A program made the position numbers and the translations under genes. Shown here in pieces: positions 25,887 through 33,795 of a stretch of DNA of 64,000 bases. This stretch comes from CAZGSN01 sp964371655 (GTDB lineage: Bacteria; Desulfobacterota; Binatia; HRBIN30): assembly GCA_964371655.1 (NCBI GenBank), contig CAYJOD010000011.1, positions 62,001-126,000 on the forward strand. Reading direction: 5' to 3'. Position 1 is the first letter of the stretch. The number at the start of each line of letters is the position of its first letter. The notes beneath the pieces were generated by a model. The model did no database searches. It was not told where the DNA came from and saw nothing but the letters and a program-made list of their open reading frames with translations.

Positions 25887-26818
25887 CGCCGAAGCTGCCG
25901 CAGCGACTCCTAAACAAGCCAACTTGGCGTCAGACAGTCGGGGCAATCAAATCACCCGCGGCGTTCCGCGCATACCGAAGATACCGCGCTGGAGAGTCCG
26001 ACACGTCCGAAGCCATCTTTGAGCTTCAAGAACATTTTACGCCGATCGAACAGATCAATCTTGGCTGGTGGATAGAGCGAGCCGAGCGCCGCCTGATGAG
26101 ACGCCTGTGGCTTAGGGCGACGATTGCCGAGATGGAATTTGAACTGGAGCAGCTGGGACTACCTCGCGACGCCTGGAACGACGTGTGTATACTTCCCGAC
26201 TATGACTGCTTTTCAAACCCGCTGTTGGACCCACAGGCATGGATCAACAAGTATAGGGATCCGAAGATTGACGTTCAGCAGATTGAGCATAAGGGCGCGC
26301 CCGCGCTACTTCGAACAGTCACAGCGACGCAGCTTACCCCGCTCGCGAAACTGTACAGCGAGGACCCGGACAGCGACGACACCTGGCGCGCAGTTTGGGC
26401 TGCTGCGGTGGCGAAGGCGGCCAGCCTCACGCTTCAGCTCAATCTTTCGGAATACCGCCCTGCAATGATGCGTCTCATCACTGCCCTTCAGGCGAAAAAG
26501 CTTGTAATCGAGCGCAGGTACGAAATTATTTGCGAGAATCCAAGCATGCTGAAGCAACTGCGTGATGACGCCGTACGAAGCGCCCGCGCGCAAGCGGGAT
26601 ACGAAAGCGTCGCGGAGCAGCGGAGGCGTACGGGGCTGGATGACATCGAGGCGTATGCGAAGCGCGTACTCGACGAAGTTGGAGGCACGAAGAAAACAGC
26701 CACCGTCCTCCTGCATGATCATAGATTTAGAGAACTTGTTGAACGAAATCGCCACGACTTCTACAGCGAAAGCGGACTCATCCGCATGATTCAGCGACTC
26801 ACACGAAGTACGCGATAG
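25883..26818 (+). CDS. Hypothetical helical protein of the mobile element
   Basis: A 311-residue soluble protein, mostly helical, with a basic N-terminus (residues 1-35) and a long charged C-terminal part (R-R-R-T-G-L-D-D-I-E-A-Y-A-K-R-V-L-D-E-V-G-G). There is no signal, membrane segment or catalytic motif that I recognise. The start at 25883 is coupled to the small ORF by ATGA. It lies between the restriction genes and the replication genes. Function unknown. Confidence 0.6.
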   Translation: MTPKLPQRLLNKPTWRQTVGAIKSPAAFRAYRRYRAGESDTSEAIFELQEHFTPIEQINLGWWIERAERRLMRRLWLRATIAEMEFELEQLGLPRDAWNDVCILPDYDCFSNPLLDPQAWINKYRDPKIDVQQIEHKGAPALLRTVTATQLTPLAKLYSEDPDSDDTWRAVWAAAVAKAASLTLQLNLSEYRPAMMRLITALQAKKLVIERRYEIICENPSMLKQLRDDAVRSARAQAGYESVAEQRRRTGLDDIEAYAKRVLDEVGGTKKTATVLLHDHRFRELVERNRHDFYSESGLIRMIQRLTRSTR

Positions 26819-26842
26819 GTGTACTCGGCTGCTGAGTACACC
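26818..26842. promoter_or_regulatory. Inverted repeat GGTGTACTC/GAGTACACC
   Basis: Perfect 9-bp arms with a 7-bp loop start on the stop codon of the preceding gene and end 33 bp before the ribbon-helix-helix gene. There is no T-run after it, so a regulator-binding site for that gene (perhaps autoregulation) is more likely than a terminator. Confidence 0.45.
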
Positions 26843-26874
26843 CCAGTGGCTGCTGTATTGTCCCGCCAGCAGTC

Positions 26875-27069
26875 ATGGAAGACAAAAGGCAACAGCATTA
26901 CACACGGCGTCTGACGCTGCGTCTGAGCGAGCGCCTCGCTGCACAACTGATAGACGCGGCTCATAGTGAGGACCGGCGCCCCGGCGAATACGTTCGCGAG
27001 CTAATCCGGCGTGCCGTATCGCCCGCATCCACCCCCTGGCCAACCCAACACCCGGGGGGTGGCCAATGA
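26875..27069 (+). CDS. Ribbon-helix-helix DNA-binding protein
   Basis: A 64-residue protein. Residues ~9-47 have the ribbon-helix-helix pattern: a short strand Y-T-R-R-L-T-L-R-L-S, helix E-R-L-A-A-Q-L-I-D-A-A, turn, and helix R-P-G-E-Y-V-R-E-L-I-R-R-A-V. It overlaps the primase gene by 4 bp (ATGA) and follows a 25-bp inverted repeat. It therefore probably regulates the replication operon or assists initiation at the iterons. Confidence 0.75.
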   Translation: MEDKRQQHYTRRLTLRLSERLAAQLIDAAHSEDRRPGEYVRELIRRAVSPASTPWPTQHPGGGQ

Positions 27070-29663
27070 GCAAGGGAAACCACATTGAAGCCGATCGCAG
27101 ACAGCTTGCGGCCTTCGTCGAGGCGATGTTCGTCCACGCGGAGGTGGGGTTCCTCGTCGCACTGCGCGCGTTCCGTGACGATGTCGATAACGCCTCAGCG
27201 TTCACGCTGCAGTACGTCGAGATCAGCAACAGTCTCAACTCTGTCGTCGACGCTGCATGCGATATCGCGACTCGTGCAGCCCAGGCGCCGCACGCTGTCG
27301 TCTTCTGCCCACCGATCGCTACGTTTTCATCGAAACACGCAACCCAGAAGGCCCTCGCCCAAGGTCTCGCACTTACCGTCGAATGCGATGGCAAAGCGGT
27401 CGCTGCGCTTGCCGCCTTACGGGGCATTATTGGACATCCGACACTAGTGGTGGCGTCCGGTGGTCAGTACATGAACCCCGACACCGGGGTGCTCGAAGAC
27501 AAGTTGCACCTGCATTGGCGCTTGTCCGAACCGACCACGACCGCCGCGGAGCACGAGCAATTGCGCCGAGCCCGCGCTCTCGCCTGTCAGATCGTCGGTG
27601 CCGACGCCACCGCGATCAGCATCGTGCATCCTCTTCGCTGGCCGGGGTCTTGGCACCGCAAAGGCGAACCGCGTCTTTGTCGCATCGTCGAGCAACACGA
27701 CACAGAGATCGATCTGACCGAAGCGCTCGACGAACTCGAGGGGATTGCCGCGATCCGAACTGCGATGCGCGGTGGGCGGGCGCAAGATGCCTCCGACCGC
27801 AATCAACTGAGTCCGGCAGATCTCATGGGCTGCGCGGAGCGGATGCCCAATGATGCGGAGACACCGTGGAACGAGTGGAACCGCATAGGGATGGCCTTTT
27901 GGCGCGCAAGCGACGGAAGCGACGCCGGGTTTGATGCGTTCGATCGGTGGTCGCGAACGAGCATCAAGTATCACTCGCAAACCACACGAGCCCGGTGGGA
28001 ACACTACCGTTCATCGCCGCCGAGCCTGATCGGGGCGGGGACGCTGGTGTTCCTGGCACGCTCCGCCGATCCGTCATTCCGCCCGGGCGTCCCCAGAGAT
28101 GGGGGAATCGGTCTCGGCACCAACCAGCCAACCACAACCGTACCCAACGAATCAGACGATGCGGTCGCATTGCCCCGCATCAACGTCAGCCACGAAGACC
28201 TAAGAGCACTCACAGCCGCGGCAATGAAGGCCCTGCTCGCCACGAACAAGCCTGCTGTGGTTTTCCGTGTCGGCGACCTTTTGTCGCGCGTCGAGAACGA
28301 CGATAGCGGGGCTCCCGTCATCCGAGTCCTAACGAAGGATCGAATGCGCCATCGCCTCGCGCGCGTGGCGGCTTGGTACAAATTGAAACGGCATTGCGGC
28401 GCTACCGTCGAGGTGTCGGCGCTTCCACACGAAACCGTGGTGGCGGATATTCTCGCGTGTCCTAACCCACCGTTTCCAATTCTGCGCCGCGTCGTCGAAG
28501 CGCCGCTCATTGGCCCGGACGGAAGTGTACAGGATCTGCCCGGTTACAACCCCGCGTCCCAAACCTACTATGCGCCGGCCAAAGGCTTCCAACTTCGTCC
28601 AGTTCCCGAGAATCCCACTTCGCAAGACGTTCAACGCGCGCGGGATCTTCTGCTCGTTGAGCTCCTTTGCGACTTTCCGTTTGTTGCCGATGCCGATCGG
28701 GCGCACGCGGTCGCCCTGCTCCTGCTTCCTTTTGTTCGTGAGCTTATTGACGGGTCCACGCCTCTTCACCTCATCGAGAAGCCTGCGCCAGGAACCGGCG
28801 CGAGCCTGCTCTCCGATGTATTGCTCGCGCCCGCGATCGGACGCAGTCCCGCCACCCTTACGGAAGCGCACGACGAAGATGAATGGCGAAAACGTCTCAC
28901 CGCGAAGCTTGCCACCGGCCCGAGCGTCATCATCGTCGACAACGTTCGCGGAACAATCGACTCCGCAGCACTTTCGTCCGCCATCACGACACCCGCGTGG
29001 GAAGATCGCATTCTAGGTATCACGGGGATGTGCCGCTTGTCGGTTCGTTGCGCCTGGGTCGCGACAGGGAATAATCCCTCCGTCTCGAACGAGATTGCAC
29101 GGCGCACAATTCGCATCCGGATAGACGCCAAGGCTGACCGTCCATGGCTGAGGAACTGCGCGACATTTCGCCATCCGGACCTGCGTGAGTGGGCCACTGC
29201 GAACCGTTCGCAACTCGTCTGGGCAGCACTCACGCTCGCCCGCGCCTGGGTAGTGGCCGGCAAGCCGATGCGACGAGAGGCGTCGCTTGGCATGTTCGAG
29301 GAGTGGTCCCGCGTGATTGGCGGCATTCTGGGTCACGCCGGGATTTTGGGCTTCCTCGGGAATATCGACGAGTTCTACGACCAAGCGGACGCCGAAGGAA
29401 CGGCGTGGCGTTCGTTAGTTGCTGCGTGGTGGAAACGCTATCGCGACGCTGAGATCGGCGTAAGCCAGCTCTGGAAACTAATCCATAGGGACGAAACCGC
29501 GACAATCGATCTGCCCCTCGGGGCAGGAGACGAGCGCAGCCAGCGGATTCGCTTCGGCTTCTTGCTCAAGAAACAGCGTGACCGCCAATTCGACGGCTTA
29601 CGCATCGCTCAGGGGAGAATTCTTCGACGAGCTCAGCTCTGGCACCTGGTGAAACTCTCATGA
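27066..29663 (+). CDS. Primase-helicase replication protein (RepB-type primase + AAA+ domain)
   Basis: An 865-residue replication protein. The N-terminal ~230 residues look like a RepB/archaeo-eukaryotic-type primase (S-G-G-Q-Y...L-H-L-H-W-R-L, later R-W-P-G-S-W-H-R-K). Residues ~250-335 resemble a PriCT-type primase C-terminal domain (W-N-E-W-N-R-I-G-M-A-F-W). The region from ~570 is a P4-alpha/D5-like AAA+ helicase with P-G-T-G-A-S-L-L as Walker A, V-I-I-V-D-N as Walker B and a W-V-A-T-G-N-N-P sensor. The usual Walker lysine is replaced by Ala, which is odd. Primase-helicases of this kind replicate phages, satellites and islands. Repeats resembling an origin follow directly. Confidence 0.85.
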   Translation: MSKGNHIEADRRQLAAFVEAMFVHAEVGFLVALRAFRDDVDNASAFTLQYVEISNSLNSVVDAACDIATRAAQAPHAVVFCPPIATFSSKHATQKALAQGLALTVECDGKAVAALAALRGIIGHPTLVVASGGQYMNPDTGVLEDKLHLHWRLSEPTTTAAEHEQLRRARALACQIVGADATAISIVHPLRWPGSWHRKGEPRLCRIVEQHDTEIDLTEALDELEGIAAIRTAMRGGRAQDASDRNQLSPADLMGCAERMPNDAETPWNEWNRIGMAFWRASDGSDAGFDAFDRWSRTSIKYHSQTTRARWEHYRSSPPSLIGAGTLVFLARSADPSFRPGVPRDGGIGLGTNQPTTTVPNESDDAVALPRINVSHEDLRALTAAAMKALLATNKPAVVFRVGDLLSRVENDDSGAPVIRVLTKDRMRHRLARVAAWYKLKRHCGATVEVSALPHETVVADILACPNPPFPILRRVVEAPLIGPDGSVQDLPGYNPASQTYYAPAKGFQLRPVPENPTSQDVQRARDLLLVELLCDFPFVADADRAHAVALLLLPFVRELIDGSTPLHLIEKPAPGTGASLLSDVLLAPAIGRSPATLTEAHDEDEWRKRLTAKLATGPSVIIVDNVRGTIDSAALSSAITTPAWEDRILGITGMCRLSVRCAWVATGNNPSVSNEIARRTIRIRIDAKADRPWLRNCATFRHPDLREWATANRSQLVWAALTLARAWVVAGKPMRREASLGMFEEWSRVIGGILGHAGILGFLGNIDEFYDQADAEGTAWRSLVAAWWKRYRDAEIGVSQLWKLIHRDETATIDLPLGAGDERSQRIRFGFLLKKQRDRQFDGLRIAQGRILRRAQLWHLVKLS

Positions 29664-29941
29664 GTGCCTCGGATGTGAATGTTGTGAGTGTTGTGAATGT
29701 TTTGCTCCACCCCCAGAGAAATAGAGGGATATATTTTCGGGTAGAGAGGGGAGGAAAACCCTCACATCATTCACAACATTCACACTTTGAAGACTGGGCT
29801 GCCCCGGATACGCCCCACCGTGGCGGAATGCGGTGCGACGGTAGCGGTTGCCGTGTGGTCTGCAGGAAACGAGACCGGCCGACACCTTTGGCCGAGATTT
29901 CGGTCTTCGCGAGCTGGTGGAATCGATGGACACCCATCTAA
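29660..29941 (+). CDS. Possible 93-residue ORF spanning the iterons
   Basis: The start overlaps the primase stop as ATGA and the frame runs to 29941, overlapping the excisionase start. The protein reads D-V-N-V-V-S-V-V-N-V and later S-H-H-S-Q-H-S-H, which simply reflects the 9-bp repeats. No domain is visible. I treat it as doubtful; the DNA repeats are probably what matters. Confidence 0.3.
   Translation: MSASDVNVVSVVNVLLHPQRNRGIYFRVERGGKPSHHSQHSHFEDWAAPDTPHRGGMRCDGSGCRVVCRKRDRPTPLAEISVFASWWNRWTPI
29674..29784. repeat. Two inverted sets of 9-bp iterons around an AT-rich spacer, candidate replication origin
   Basis: The left set is three tandem 9-mers, TGTGAATGT, TGTGAGTGT and TGTGAATGT (29674-29700). 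The right set, in inverted orientation, is ACCCTCACA, TCATTCACA and ACATTCACA (29758-29784). The spacer is 57 bp and contains GGGATATATTTT. The layout (iterons facing each other across an AT-rich stretch, beside a primase-helicase gene) resembles the origins of phage-inducible islands. The role is inference. Confidence 0.6.
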
Positions 29942-30177
29942 CCATTGACGAGGCCGCGACCCTCAGCCGGCTGAGCGCCCGCACCGTGCGCCGTGGACTC
30001 AAGTCGGCAGACCGACCCTTGCGGCACTACCGCATCGGACGCCGCGTGGTGATTCCTCGGGACGATCTCGACGCGTGGCTCGAAATGCACCGAGTCGGAC
30101 CCGAGACCGCTGCGCCTCGCGACCGCGGCGTTGCTGATATCCTCAGGCGGCTGAATGTGGGCGGGGCAGCGCGATGA
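29926..30177 (+). CDS. Excisionase-like helix-turn-helix protein
   Basis: An 83-residue protein with an N-terminal winged helix of the MerR/excisionase type: L-T-I-D-E-A-A-T-L-S-R-L-S-A-R-T-V-R-R, then H-Y-R-I-G-R-R-V-V-I-P-R-D-D-L-D-A-W-L. It lies 148 bp before the integrase on the same strand, so a directionality factor for excision is likely. The ATG at 29926 begins just before the domain. Confidence 0.75.
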   Translation: MDTHLTIDEAATLSRLSARTVRRGLKSADRPLRHYRIGRRVVIPRDDLDAWLEMHRVGPETAAPRDRGVADILRRLNVGGAAR

Positions 30178-30297
30178 GGCGTGGCCTACTCTCACGGCGA
30201 TCTGCATTGGTTCCGGGGAACGTATCTTTCTCGCGCTCCCCCTCTCGCAGGTACAAGCGACACTCCATACAGCTGCCGCTGAGAGCAACCCTATGAA

Positions 30298-30317
30298 TAT
30301 CGCCGTATCGCATATCG
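30298..30317. promoter_or_regulatory. Three TATCG repeats before the integrase
   Basis: TATCG occurs at 30298-30302, 30306-30310 and 30313-30317, directly before the integrase start. The same pentamer forms the palindrome at 13243. It may be an operator or recombinase-binding site. The ribosome-binding region of the integrase overlaps it and is weak. Confidence 0.3.
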
Positions 30318-30324
30318 AGTGATC

Positions 30325-31572
30325 ATGGGCGTCCACGTACGGCAGAAAGAACCCGACGGGCCCTGGTGGGTCATCATCTGTCACGGCGGCAAACGCACCT
30401 CCAAGGTTGCTGGCGACAAGCGGGCAGCCAACGCGCTCGCAAAGGAGATCCGCCAAGCCCTCGCGGTCGGAGATCTCGGGCTAACGAAAGGCGACGAGGA
30501 ACCGCCCGCCGCGCTCACCTTCGGCGCCTATGCCGACCAATACCTCGCCAACGCGAAGCAAACGCTCAAGCGGTCGACCTGGATCGACTACGAGGGCAAC
30601 GTGCGGCTCTACCTCAAGCCCGCATTTGGCGACCGCGCCTTAGATAAGATCGCCCGCGCCGACATAAAGCACCTTGCCCTTGCCCTGCGCTGCAAGGGAA
30701 AGAAGCCGAAGACGGCGCGGAAGGTGATCGGCACCCTGTCGGCCATCCTTAGCGAAGCATTGGACGACAACCTCGTTGCGACCAACCCGGCCCTCGGTCT
30801 GCGCAAGATCTACCGGTCACCGGACTTTGCGGACGGCGGGCTCGGGAAGGATGTGAACCCGCTGACACGCGGTGAGCTAGCGCACCTGCTGGCGACGGCA
30901 CGCAATCACGTTGTGCAACGAGGTGACGAGATCGAATACCCGTTCCGGTCATCCTATCCGTTCCTCCTACTGCTGGCGCGCACGGGACTTCGGCTCGGCG
31001 AGTCACTGGCCCTCAAGTGGGGTGACATCGATTGGCGCGGTGGGTTCATCGAGGTGCAACGAGCCTTTGTCCGGAACCGGATTACGACGCCGAAGAACAA
31101 GAAGCCGCGACGAGTCGATATGTCGGCCCAGCTGCAGGAGACCCTGCGCGCCATCTACGCACAACGCTTCGAGAAGGTAATAGGGCTCAACATAGGCAGG
31201 GAGGCGCCATTTGCGTCACAGCGCGCCGCTGCGCTCGACACATGGGTATTTCCGGGGGAGTCGGGCAACGTGATGGACGCGGATCTATTTCGCCGGACCA
31301 AGTTCGCGACGCTGCTCGTCGCGGCCAAGCTGCGCCACATCCGGATCCATGATTTGCGGCACACGTACGCAAGCTTGCTGATCGAGGCCGGCAAGGAGCT
31401 GCATTACATTCAGCAGCAACTCGGTCACCACAGCCCTGCGTTCACGCTGGCGGTGTACGGGCATCTGCTGCCGCGCGACCGACGTGGGGAGGTGAACTGC
31501 CTCGACGATGTGGGAGCAAGCATTGCGGCAGAACCGCACGCCGCCGCGGTAAGAGAAAGAAAAGCGTCGTAG
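30325..31572 (+). CDS. Tyrosine integrase
   Basis: A 415-residue phage-type integrase. The N-terminal Arm-binding/SAM-like domain is at about residues 60-145 (F-G-A-Y-A-D-Q-Y-L). The catalytic domain shows R223 (T-G-L-R-L-G-E), H342-D-L-R345-H, L-G-H-H-S and Y378 (V-Y-G-H-L), so all catalytic residues are present. The start at 30325 follows a GTG at 30319. As the last gene of the element series it should catalyse integration. The nearest usual target is the initiator tRNA gene 2 kb further on, but no second att copy was found. Confidence 0.92.
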   Translation: MGVHVRQKEPDGPWWVIICHGGKRTSKVAGDKRAANALAKEIRQALAVGDLGLTKGDEEPPAALTFGAYADQYLANAKQTLKRSTWIDYEGNVRLYLKPAFGDRALDKIARADIKHLALALRCKGKKPKTARKVIGTLSAILSEALDDNLVATNPALGLRKIYRSPDFADGGLGKDVNPLTRGELAHLLATARNHVVQRGDEIEYPFRSSYPFLLLLARTGLRLGESLALKWGDIDWRGGFIEVQRAFVRNRITTPKNKKPRRVDMSAQLQETLRAIYAQRFEKVIGLNIGREAPFASQRAAALDTWVFPGESGNVMDADLFRRTKFATLLVAAKLRHIRIHDLRHTYASLLIEAGKELHYIQQQLGHHSPAFTLAVYGHLLPRDRRGEVNCLDDVGASIAAEPHAAAVRERKAS

Positions 31573-31603
31573 CGACGCCAACGACCCAAAAGGGGAAGGT
31601 ACT

Positions 31604-31720
31604 GTCCTAGTTCGGGGCGAAGTGTCCTAAGTTGAAAGCGCGGGTGCCAACGGTCGTTGCCTAAAAGCTCGCTTCTGAGCACTGCTTGCCTAAAAGCTTG
31701 GGAGGCTGCCCAAAAGCTCG
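31604..31720. repeat. Short direct repeats, IS-end-like
   Basis: TGTCCTA occurs at 31604 and 31624. A 14-mer, TGCCTAAAAGCTCG, occurs at 31659-31672, with close copies at 31687-31700 (TGCCTAAAAGCTTG) and 31707-31720 (TGCCCAAAAGCTCG). Arrays of this kind are found at ends of IS21-like elements and as integrase arm sites. Both remain possible; the nearby integrase favours neither. Confidence 0.45.
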
Positions 31721-31848
31721 AAAGTGGGCGACGGCGTTACTCAGCAATTTTCAACGCGCGCTATTTCACGCCGAGTCTCGTAAGCGAGTAGGGATGCGTG
31801 GCAATCCGCGACCCTGAACGGGTCAACGGGTGCAAAGGGATCGTCGAC

Positions 31849-32397
31849 TCAGGATCGATGATAGAAAAGCGATTTGAACACCAAGTACATGGCGTGCGGG
31901 GAGACGTTCTTCTCCTTCAGGAAGCAGCAAACAGTCTCGATGTAGTCTTCATCCAGCGCGAATTCGAGTTGGTGGCCAGCCGAGTCAGATTCGTACGCCC
32001 AACAGATCTGGTAGCCTATATCAAAGGCGAGAAACTCCGAGCCACACTGGAACAGTAGCTCACGCACCTTCTCTTCTCGCGGGGTGATCTTTGATCCGCC
32101 CCCGTCCTGAATGCTTTCGGCATCCAAGTAGTCGATTACTGGAGCTTGTCTCCGCAACCAGTACATCAGGTGCGCCGCCTGCTTAAAGTGATCTGGAACC
32201 GTGTTAGTTGGGAGAGAGAATGTGCGTAGTCGCTCTACGTCCTGCGTCCAGAAGCGATACGTGTCCACAATCCTAGATTGCGAATAGACTGGAACAAGCA
32301 ACGCCCCTGCGTACGCAAAGTCATCGATGTAGTCGCGGACGAATTTACCGAAGCTTTTTTCGCTCTCCGCAATCTCTTTTAGGTCTATATCGACCAA
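31849..32397 (-). CDS. Hypothetical protein
   Basis: A 182-residue soluble protein, acidic, with a TTG start at 32397. It has no recognised domain; noticeable are a helical N-terminus (L-K-E-I-A-E-S-E-K-S-F) and a C-terminus with two adjacent cysteines (V-C-C-F-L). The frame has lower GC than the surrounding genes. Just upstream is a tiny glycine-rich frame. Probably accessory DNA. Confidence 0.55.
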   Translation of the reverse strand: MVDIDLKEIAESEKSFGKFVRDYIDDFAYAGALLVPVYSQSRIVDTYRFWTQDVERLRTFSLPTNTVPDHFKQAAHLMYWLRRQAPVIDYLDAESIQDGGGSKITPREEKVRELLFQCGSEFLAFDIGYQICWAYESDSAGHQLEFALDEDYIETVCCFLKEKNVSPHAMYLVFKSLFYHRS

Positions 32398-32438
32398 GAT
32401 CCACCCCCGCCGCCACCGCCGCCGCCACCGACATTCAT
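32388..32438 (-). other. Glycine-rich 16-residue frame overlapping the next start
   Basis: An ATG at 32438 opens a frame encoding M-N-V followed by ten glycines and S-W-S-I, ending at 32388 and overlapping the downstream TTG start in another frame. It may be the real N-terminus of the downstream protein joined by a frameshift, or a coincidental GGC/GGT run. Confidence 0.25.
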
Positions 32439-32529
32439 AAGTTCTTACTTAGCGCCTTTTGGGCACGGCACCATGGACGAGGCAGGTGATCTTGCGTCGC
32501 AAAACAGCCTCCGGTGGTCCTAGTTGAGT

Positions 32530-33189
32530 TTACTTATCGGCTTGATCTAGTGCGACCAAGATGCAGGATTTGACGGGTAGGGACTTGAGCGTGCGTGCGC
32601 GGAGGCCATTCTCTGGATACCCGAAATGTCGCCGGTCACCCTTGGCGATGCGGTTTTCGATGTACCCAGAAATGAACTGAGACTCGCGTCGTTCACTTGA
32701 GTTCTGTTCGCTCATTTCATCCTCTCCCATGTGGGGGCACCGTGGATCGCAAGATACACGTATGCCCAGCACCAATTGGCGGAAATAACTACTAGTCCAG
32801 AACGGAGTTGTCAAGCCAAAGTAATGCAGGCGAATTAAGCGGTTTCTACGATCGCCCTCCGGCGGTACAACCTTCTTCCCCGTTCGTAGGTTCTTGCGGT
32901 ACTCGGCTCGTGCCTGCGCTCCCTGCTCCGCGTTCAACGTGGCTTGCTCGATTGTCTCGCCGTTGGCCTCGGCAACGAACGCTATCGCCTCTTCGGTCGT
33001 GTCGAATTGGGCAGTGAACCGCACGTCGTTCGCCTTATCCACGGATGCGACGAGGCCACTATCCGCTATCGCTGCTTCGGCGACGACCATCAGGCGGCCA
33101 TACTGCTTTGCGACGGATGCCGGATCGGGACGCGAGGCTCGCTGTCGGCCAGACTGACCGCCCACGATCACGACGGACTTACCCTTCAT
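32530..33189 (-). CDS. Hypothetical protein
   Basis: A 219-residue protein of unknown family. The first ~120 residues show V-V-I-V-G-G-Q-S-G-R, then a beta-alpha stretch ending G-K-K-V-V-P-P-E-G-D. The last ~60 residues, from an internal methionine (M-S-E-Q-N-S-S), are charged and could be a separate small gene. The start at 33189 was chosen because the earlier frame reads against the 79-residue gene upstream. Both lie on the minus strand, 35 bp apart. Confidence 0.5.
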   Translation of the reverse strand: MKGKSVVIVGGQSGRQRASRPDPASVAKQYGRLMVVAEAAIADSGLVASVDKANDVRFTAQFDTTEEAIAFVAEANGETIEQATLNAEQGAQARAEYRKNLRTGKKVVPPEGDRRNRLIRLHYFGLTTPFWTSSYFRQLVLGIRVSCDPRCPHMGEDEMSEQNSSERRESQFISGYIENRIAKGDRRHFGYPENGLRARTLKSLPVKSCILVALDQADK

Positions 33190-33224
33190 CCCGTCCCTAT
33201 CGTCTCCCCAGATTATGCCGATGG

Positions 33225-33464
33225 TCACTCCCCGAATGGACGCTTGAACACGAGCTGTGCCCGGCTGAACAGCGCCGTCGCCAGTGGTGAGAGCTGCGTA
33301 GCTACGTCCGCCAGTGCCCAGCCTTCCGCGTGCTCGATACAGTCCGCCAGGTGGCGCAGCGTAACGGCTAGGCGTTGTTGCTCCACCTCGCACCATAGCT
33401 CACGTAGATCTGCAAAACCCGATACGCCGCCCACAAGGAAGAGAATTGTAGAAAACCAAGTCAT
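33225..33464 (-). CDS. Small hypothetical protein with N-terminal hydrophobic segment
   Basis: A 79-residue protein. Residues 3-16 are hydrophobic (W-F-S-T-I-L-F-L-V-G-G-V), a possible membrane anchor. The rest is helical (L-A-V-T-L-R-H-L-A-D-C-I-E-H). The gene ends 35 bp before the 219-residue gene. Function unknown. Confidence 0.45.
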   Translation of the reverse strand: MTWFSTILFLVGGVSGFADLRELWCEVEQQRLAVTLRHLADCIEHAEGWALADVATQLSPLATALFSRAQLVFKRPFGE

Positions 33465-33638
33465 GACGTCGCCCGCTACCGCTCGGCATATCGGAAGGCG
33501 TGGGCGGCGGTCAACAAATCAGCGCTGTCGGGTGCCTGTGGCCGGCGCAGAGCAAGGAACTCGCGCGCGCAAAACCGCGCCCAACCGCGCCCCAGGCGCA
33601 ACTGGCGGTCACCAGAAAGCCAAAAAGCAGAAACACGA

Positions 33639-33675
33639 AAGCCCCGGAACCTCTTGGATTCTCGGGGCTTTCGAT
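33639..33675 (-). terminator. Terminator of the initiator tRNA gene
   Basis: A perfect 10-bp-arm inverted repeat, GAAAGCCCCG and CGGGGCTTTC, lies directly downstream of the tRNA and is followed on the minus strand by a T-rich stretch (GTGTTTCTGCTTTTTGG). This fits a factor-independent terminator for the tRNA transcript. Confidence 0.7.
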
Positions 33676-33752
<77 letters not shown>

Positions 33753-33766
33753 ACAAGGGACCGTCG

Positions 33767-33795
33767 GGAATAGCCGCGGTCGCGGGGCAAGTCAA
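33767..33795 (-). promoter_or_regulatory. Promoter of the initiator tRNA gene
   Basis: On the minus strand TTGACT (33795-33790) and TATTCC (33772-33767) are separated by 17 bp, 14 bp before the tRNA 5' end. This matches a sigma70-type promoter with a near-consensus -35 box. Confidence 0.6.

Noticed and set aside
29674..29784. Possible CRISPR array
   Set aside because: The units are 9 bp, tandem without spacers and inverted between the two sides, and no cas genes are present.
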